Shown here in pieces: positions 58,205 to 64,000 of a stretch of 64,000 bases of DNA. Where the stretch lies: the NCBI RefSeq assembly GCF_001638985.1, contig NW_017265135.1, positions 3,309,545-3,373,544 on the forward strand. Direction: 5' to 3'. The notes beneath the pieces are model-generated. The model had not been told where the DNA came from and did not search any database. It was given only the letters and a program-made list of their open reading frames with translations. Origin of the DNA: Phycomyces blakesleeanus NRRL 1555(-) (taxonomy: Eukaryota; Mucoromycota; Mucoromycetes; Mucorales; Phycomycetaceae). The translations under genes were made by a program, and so were the position numbers. Each line of letters opens with the position of its first letter. Positions within the stretch are counted from its first letter, which is position 1.

Positions 58205-58592
58205 TATACATGGCTTCCTTGTTACAATTTATTAAACAAATGTATCTAAAGCCTATAGTTAATTGCTCACCTATTCTTATGTCTGTCTGTAACACGTATT
58301 TCATTTTATTAATCAAACAGAAACTTAATGCAATAAAGGTAAATATGTACATGTGTATGTGTGTGTATGTATAAGCAGAGTTAAAGGCCAAAGACATGTA
58401 GACCTTTTATTTTTATTTTATTTTTGTCTTGATCTTGTTTTGACCAATAAAATTTGTGTCTGTCTATGTGTGTGTGTGTTTGTTAAAATTTAGACATTTT
58501 TTTTAAAAAATAAAATAAATAATAATATTCAACAATTACTGCCTGACTACTCATTTCAACTGAAATCTTGTGCATTGTCAAACAAATAAGAA
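57917..58592. other. Intergenic, microsatellites only
   Basis: AT-rich DNA with ATTA (about 57,960-57,985) and TAA (58167-58203) runs and a TGTG run near 58,466. No gene seen. Holds the 3' UTR of the coiled-coil gene and the promoter of the reductase gene. Confidence 0.65.
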
Positions 58593-60397
58593 ATGACAGA
58601 CAACCAAGCATCATTCATACTCCATGACGGAACCACCATGCCAAAGATTGGCTGTAAGAACCAAAGAAAAATAAATTAAACAACCAACAAACCGACAAAC
58701 CAACAAACCAATCAAACGACTAAAGAAGAAGACGCATAATAACAAAACAATATTCTTATTATTTGTTTTTTTTTTTAAAACTTGTTTACACACACACACA
58801 CACACATATATATATATTATTCTTCTTGATACTTGACAGTGGGTACCTACAGAATGAAGACCTTGGGGGAACTCAGACCTGTAGTTAAGGAAGCTGTTCG
58901 TAATGGATATAGACTTATTGGTAATATTGATATTGACATTGAATAAGAACAGTATTTTAATATCCTAGTGTTTTTCTATCACTACTGTATTGTCGTTATG
59001 ATTAATATCATTAGATTCGGCTACTGTCTATAGAAACGAAGAAGCAATTGGTAAAATTATTAATGAAATAATCAATGACGAGACATTTGGCGTTGAGCGA
59101 AAAGACCTCTTTGTCACATCCAAGCTATGTAAGAATCACAACAGGCAAATCTCGACTTTTCTATGCACACGCTATCTATATATCTATCTATATAATTTGT
59201 CTTGTTTGCACTTGATTAATTCTAATGATTGTGAACTCATGTTTAAATTAAGCTCCAAGAAACCAAGGATATGAAGAATGCTACAAAGGTATAAAGAAAA
59301 GAACATCTAAATTTTTATCTTATAAAAATGTAAAGGTGTAAAATGAATACTTGTTTCGATATTTCTGCCAATTTTCAAAATAATAATACGAGAATACAAA
59401 ATGCATTATTAGCTGTCCTTGCATCTCTCAAGAAACTCAAGCTGGACTATATTGATCTTTATTTGATTCACTGGCCAGGGTAAAAACATTTATATATATA
59501 TATATGTATGATAGTACTTTAACAAATTCAATCAAGACATCAATATATCTATAATTTGAATATGATTTATCGAAGATTTTAAGATTTTAATTAATACTTC
59601 TTGGTCTTGCGGGCTTCTTGTATTCTTATCTTAAATAAATAAATTAATTAAAAAAAAACATTCTAAATGATGATTGTAATAATAGGACATCGAAACACAA
59701 ATTGGATGATCCAAAGAACAAGGAGAACCGATCAGAGAGCTACAGAGCACTCGAACAGCTTTTGAAAGAAGGCAAACTGAGGCACATTGGAGTATCCAAC
59801 TATACCGAAAAGCACTTGAGGCACTTGATCGACACCTGCACCGTCCTACCACATGTGCACCAATTCGAACTTCACCCGGCACTCTATCAACCCGAGATCC
59901 TGTCGATCTGTCGAGAGAACCGAATCCAGATACAGGCCTACTCGAGTCTCGGCGAAGGAAAGCTCTTGAAAGGCAAATATGCCATCAAAGAACTCGATCC
60001 AATTTCCGAGCGGCTGCAGGTTTCTCCAGCCCAGGTCTTGTTGCGCTGGGCTATTCAGCACGATTGGGCAGTCATACCAAAGTCTACAAAGCCAGATAGA
60101 GTAAAGACCAATGGAGATTTGTTTTCTTTTGAACTGTCAGGACAAGTACGTGTGTGTGTGTTTGTTGTTTTGTTTTGGGAAGAAATAGAAAAGGGGGAGG
60201 GGAGGATAAAGTTTAAACTTCTTCTCACCTCTCCCCCTTTATTTTGTTTTGCTTTTAATACTATACATGAATAATTGACACATCTTGTGGTTTACTTACT
60301 GTCTTATACTGTACACTATTAGGATATGGCGTTTCTTGATGACTATCACAAGCAAGAAGCACACCGAATGTGTTGGGACCCAACAGATATCTACTAA
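58593..60397 (+). CDS. Aldo/keto reductase
   Basis: Seven exons (58593-58653, 58840-58920, 59015-59128, 59253-59288, 59413-59479, 59686-60145, 60323-60397) join to 297 residues. The protein is a soluble NADPH-dependent carbonyl or aldose reductase with a TIM-barrel fold. Key parts: MPKIGLGTYRMK (built over the first splice), catalytic Asp and Tyr in DSATVYRNEEAIGKI, catalytic Lys in FVTSKL, catalytic His in DLYLIHWPG, GKLRHIGVSNYTEKHL, and the cofactor-binding VIPKSTKPDRVKTN. All four catalytic residues are present. The N-terminus and splice sites were chosen to restore these motifs. The protein is slightly shorter than typical family members because the segment after the catalytic His is compact. 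Substrate unknown. It lies head-to-tail with the cryptochrome gene. Confidence 0.93.
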
Positions 60398-60935
60398 TCT
60401 TTCTAAATATCTTCATTGCTATGATACGTCTATATATATATATATATATTGTGAATACAATTCTACATTATAGTGCTTTCCAAGTGCTATGCTGTTTTCT
60501 ATTTTAAAAACAAAAGAAGAGGAGGCAAAAAAGCAAACAACATTCTCCCCCTAGTATCTTACTATAATATTAATATAAATAAATAAATAAGACGCCTTAA
60601 TTCATAAGCTACCTTCTTCTTCTTGTTGTTGTTGTTGTTTGTGTAAGTCTATATCTGAGATCAAAGACGGTAAATCTATCATTCATCATTCATCGATGCT
60701 AAAACCGATCGATCCAATTCGCGATCCCAGCAGTCACATATATTCTTTAACATAAAGCAAAAAAGAAAAAAAAAAAGTCAAAGGTTCTCAGCAAAAGTAT
60801 TAATTTATTATCCTTTTTTTAACCTTATTCACTTTATATATAAAACAAATTAAGAAATAAAGAAACACGTATCAAGATTTACAACAAGGACAACAAGGAC
60901 AGCAACAACAACAACAACAACAAGCGAAGAAGAAA
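60398..60935. other. Intergenic, promoter region of the cryptochrome gene
   Basis: About 540 bases, AT-rich. At 60705-60729 it contains CCGATCGATCC and GCGATCCC, which resemble GATC-type light-responsive elements bound by White Collar complexes in other fungi; this link is an inference. A CAA-rich leader precedes the ATG. Confidence 0.5.
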
Positions 60936-63049
60936 ATGAAGTCTGTCAATATCTGTTTCTTTAGAAATATATTCCGTGTTCACGACAACATGTCGTTGTA
61001 TCATGCAATCCAGTCCAAGCCAGACACCCTATTGCCTTTGGTGTGCCTGGATCCACGAATGATGGACCTTTCTGCGCTCAACGGGCTACTCAAGACCGAC
61101 TTTAAGCCCCCTACCACATGGCACTACGGTATCGATCGATGTTCGCGGTTTAGAACAAGGTTCATAATCGAAAGTATCCTGGATCTCAAGAATAATTTGC
61201 TAAAAAGGAAAAGTGATTTACTGGTACTTTATGGCGAGCCAGAGAAACTTTTACCAGAGCTCAGAGACTTTTTGGCCAAAAAAGGGCTCACACTTGGCCA
61301 TATTCACACGCACAAAGAGGTATACCATATCCACACATAATAGACATAAGAATTTGTTCACATGGAGATTAGTATGCTTTAATCAAAGAGGCGAGGGAAA
61401 GGGGATCAAATGTCATTTATTTTATTTTTTCGTTCTTTTCTTTTCTTTTCTTTATTGCTGTGATTGCTTGACCATCATTATCATAATTACCTTTGACTGA
61501 TTGTGCACATTGATTTATTGGTTAAAATTCACACACTAGTATGCGTATGAAGAACTGCAGACCGAACTCGCTCTATCCAAGGATTTCAATATCACATTCC
61601 ACTCAGATACTACCATGATCCACCCTGGAGATGTCAATTTCACATTTGATAAGACCCCACGCGTCTTTACACCCTTTCGGAAACGGATTGAAGCCATGCC
61701 AAGGCCTGTCCGAGCCTTACTTGAGATTCCTAAAGAGCTCCCGCAGTTCCCCAGCAGTGGACACGAATTCAAATCACCATCTACATTGACATCAAGGTCA
61801 AGCTCAAGCTCAAGGTCAAGGTCGACACCTGCTGACAATAGTGACCTTGAGAGTATTTTGAATAAGATATGTCCTCCGTTCGAGGCTGATAGTCGGTCGG
61901 CGTATCCATTTTCTGGAGGGGAGACGACAGCCTTGAGCCGGCTTGATTACTATCTGTTTGGCACGGATAGGATTGCAGAATACAAGCAGACCCGGAATGG
62001 GTTGATTGGTACTGACTACTCTACCAAATTTTCGGCCTTTTTGGCACACGGCTGCATCTCCCCACGGCTGATTTGGCACGAAATCGACCGGTACGAGTCC
62101 ATATCTAAAAAGCCAGAGTCAGAAACGACATCCAATGGAAATACGACAAATGATGACAACAGCCTGGGTACCTATTGGGTCAAGTTTGAACTACTGTGGC
62201 GTGATTACTGGAGGTACTTGTCAGCCGGGTTTGGAAATCAGATCTTCTATCTACATGGGTTCCAAAGCGTGGAAAAACTAGAACTCCTTAAAAAGAGCCC
62301 CAAAGAAACACCAAACCCAGCGTCAAAAAAGTACACTGGGGTCTGGCTCAAAGACAGAGAAACGTTTCAAAAGTGGTGTCAAGGTACCACGGGCGTGCCT
62401 TTTATAGATGCAGTTATGCGAGAAATGAAACTCACAGGGTATGTAGGACAAAAGAAAAGAAAAATAAAAATAAAGAAAAGTTGTACTGATCTTTATTGCT
62501 TTGTAGATTTGCTAGTAATCGTGGTCGACAAAATGTAGCTAGTTTTCTAGCAAGGGATCTTTATATCGACTGGAGAATGGGTGCAGAGTGGTTTGAATCT
62601 TATCTCACAGATCATGATGTCTATTCAAACTATGGAAATTGGCAATACGGTAAGAGTTGTACCTCACAAAAGAAAAGAGAAATTAATTTTAATTTTTATG
62701 TTTTAAACAAGTATCTGGAGTTGGGTGTGACCCGCGTGAGTCAATTAGACACTTTAATATCATCAAGCAAGCAAAAGATTATGATCCAAAAGGCAATTAT
62801 GTCAAGCTTTGGTGTCCAGAACTCAAGAATGTTCCTACTCAAAAGATCCATGCGCCTTGGATTATGACCGAAGAAGAGCAAAGGAGATCTGGCTGTGTTA
62901 TCGGAAAAGATTATCCAAAGCCAATAATCATTGTCGACGCATGGAAGAAACATTCTCTGGTCAAGGGTGGTTCCAAAACAAATGGCAATCCAAGTGAAAC
63001 TATTGCAGGCTTCTTTACAAATCCCAAGAGAAAGCAAAGAAGGCTCTGA
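60936..63049 (+). CDS. Cryptochrome DASH (CRY-DASH), photolyase family
   Basis: Four exons (60936-61319, 61540-62438, 62507-62649, 62712-63049) encode 587 residues. CRY-DASH proteins bind FAD and a folate antenna, repair pyrimidine dimers in single-stranded DNA and may act as blue-light sensors. The N-terminal Rossmann-like part (VNICFFRNIFRVHDN, LVLYGEPEKLLPEL) is followed by the FAD domain: GTDYSTKFSAFLAHGCISPR, ELLWRDYWRYLSAGFGNQIF, GTTGVPFIDAVMREMKLTGF, SNRGRQNVASFLARDLYIDW, SNYGNWQYVSGVGCDPR and HFNIIKQAKDYDPKGNYVKLW, in the usual order. The DASH type is shown by the QNVASFLARDL and VSGVG(C/N)DPR blocks. A Ser-rich linker (about residues 215-240) lies between the two domains. The tail (TNPKRKQRRL) is basic. 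Mucoromycota are known to keep CRY-DASH as their main photolyase-family protein, which fits this genome. Confidence 0.95.
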
Positions 63050-64000
63050 ATATATTATAAACAGATTTATATAACCACACCTTACACTGTAAATTTGATA
63101 ATGAAGCTTGACATCAAATAATAAAAATAAAAATAAAAATAAAATATTGGCTTCATTGTGGCCAAACCCTCTTGCTTGTATACTGTTAATGTTATTGTTA
63201 TTTTGGCCCGAGAACAAGAAGATGGTGGCTCTAGGTTTTGGACTGAAAGAACATGGCCACGCAATAGAAAGGTATAGGGGATCATGAACCTTAAACGAAA
63301 ATACACTATAGATATCTATTTACAACGGTATCCTTTTAGAGCTGTACAACTTACTAGCCGAATCAAGGGTTAAACTTCAAATCCTTTAACCTTTTTGTTC
63401 ATATTTCCATAAAAGGGTCACCCATTACTCCATAAATTAATCGTGTTGTATATCCTCTTTATATAAACAAGTAAGCAATACTCTTTCTATCTAAAAAGAA
63501 AAGCAGTTACATTTATATATATATATGATTGGATACAATTATTTTTTATTTTCTTGACCGAAAAGTTGAGTACCCCCCCAATGGTCTCTGAATTATAATA
63601 ATACTAATAATAATAAAAAAGATTAGCCAGGTCTGCTGAAGAATAACAATTTTTTTAATTATTTGTTCCACATACAAAAAACTGATGATTCTGAAGCCAG
63701 AATTAACTTTTATAGTTTAGCCAAACCTTAAATCTATAGCTCAAACCCACTAAATTTAACCAAAAATAGGTAGAAATCTCTGCTATTCTGTTGGTGGGTT
63801 ATATATATACACATTTTAGCTACCAGCCTCATCTATATCTTGTATACTACTTTGAAATATGCCTGTCAGTTAATATACACATAATTACATACAATAGGTG
63901 GTATTGATAGTAAGAATTGAGTCAAAAGATAAATGATTATAGGTTTCACTAGATTTTTTTTTCTTAAAAAAAAAAAAAAAGAAAAGAAAACCTATTTGAG
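63050..64000. other. Right edge, no gene seen
   Basis: About 950 bases of AT-rich DNA. It starts with the probable 3' UTR of the cryptochrome gene and an AAAATA run (63117-63145). A GTTGAGTACCCCCCC at 63560-63574 resembles the end of the nested element at 20993, but no partner end was found. Confidence 0.6.

Noticed and set aside
63560..63574. Possible end of a Harbinger-like element (GTTGAGTACCCCCCC)
   Set aside because: Matches the inner element end at 20981-20993 in about 12 of 13 bases, but no partner end or internal similarity was found within the window.

Overview
The window looks like nuclear DNA of an early-diverging fungus, most likely a Mucorales-type member of the Mucoromycota. 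The reasons are that it is strongly AT-rich, genes carry several short GT-AG introns, the encoded proteins are typically fungal (Dbp10, Rtc4, Irc3, Atp17, an F-box/LRR protein, an I9 protease inhibitor), and a CRY-DASH cryptochrome is present. The placement is an inference from gene content; no rRNA or marker locus was available. Gene models were built by hand, joining exons at GT-AG sites that keep the frame and restore conserved motifs.

Left part (1-25,952): the 3' half of the DBP10 RNA helicase gene, a convergent F-box/LRR gene, about 5.8 kb without a credible gene, a PPxY-containing protein of unknown function, a G-protein alpha subunit, a secreted I9-type protease inhibitor, an RTC4-domain protein, the mitochondrial ATP synthase subunit f gene and COQ4 as a divergent pair, a membrane Ubl-BAG protein, and a mitochondrial Irc3-like helicase. 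The gap between ATP17 and COQ4 is almost filled by a 1.2-kb inverted-repeat transposon of TA-flanked type, which is itself interrupted by a second 0.7-kb element resembling PIF/Harbinger.

Middle part (25,953-50,575): a transposon-rich block. Its main feature is an element of about 18 kb (31,574-49,549) with two nearly identical terminal inverted repeats of about 6.2 kb. The unique core carries one DDE transposase reading frame broken by two in-frame stops. Each arm carries a large tandem-repeat array (54-bp units, then 26-bp units) lying inside what looks like a spliced gene for a cysteine- and arginine-rich repeat protein with a signal-like N-terminus. A diverged end of the same family lies alone at about 27.05-27.53 kb. 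This palindromic element is the best candidate for something not previously described. A separate MITE-like inverted-repeat element of about 0.5 kb sits just to its right.

Right part (50,576-64,000): a four-pass membrane protein with a Gln/Tyr/His-rich tail, ribosomal protein uL16 (RPL10), a Gln/Pro/Ser-rich coiled-coil protein, an aldo/keto reductase with seven exons, and a CRY-DASH cryptochrome. Intergenic regions here are rich in microsatellites. The host genes are unrelated single genes with no operon-like grouping. Functional links are loose: Atp17 and Coq4 both serve mitochondrial respiration, Irc3 maintains mitochondrial DNA, and Dbp10 and RPL10 belong to 60S ribosome production.
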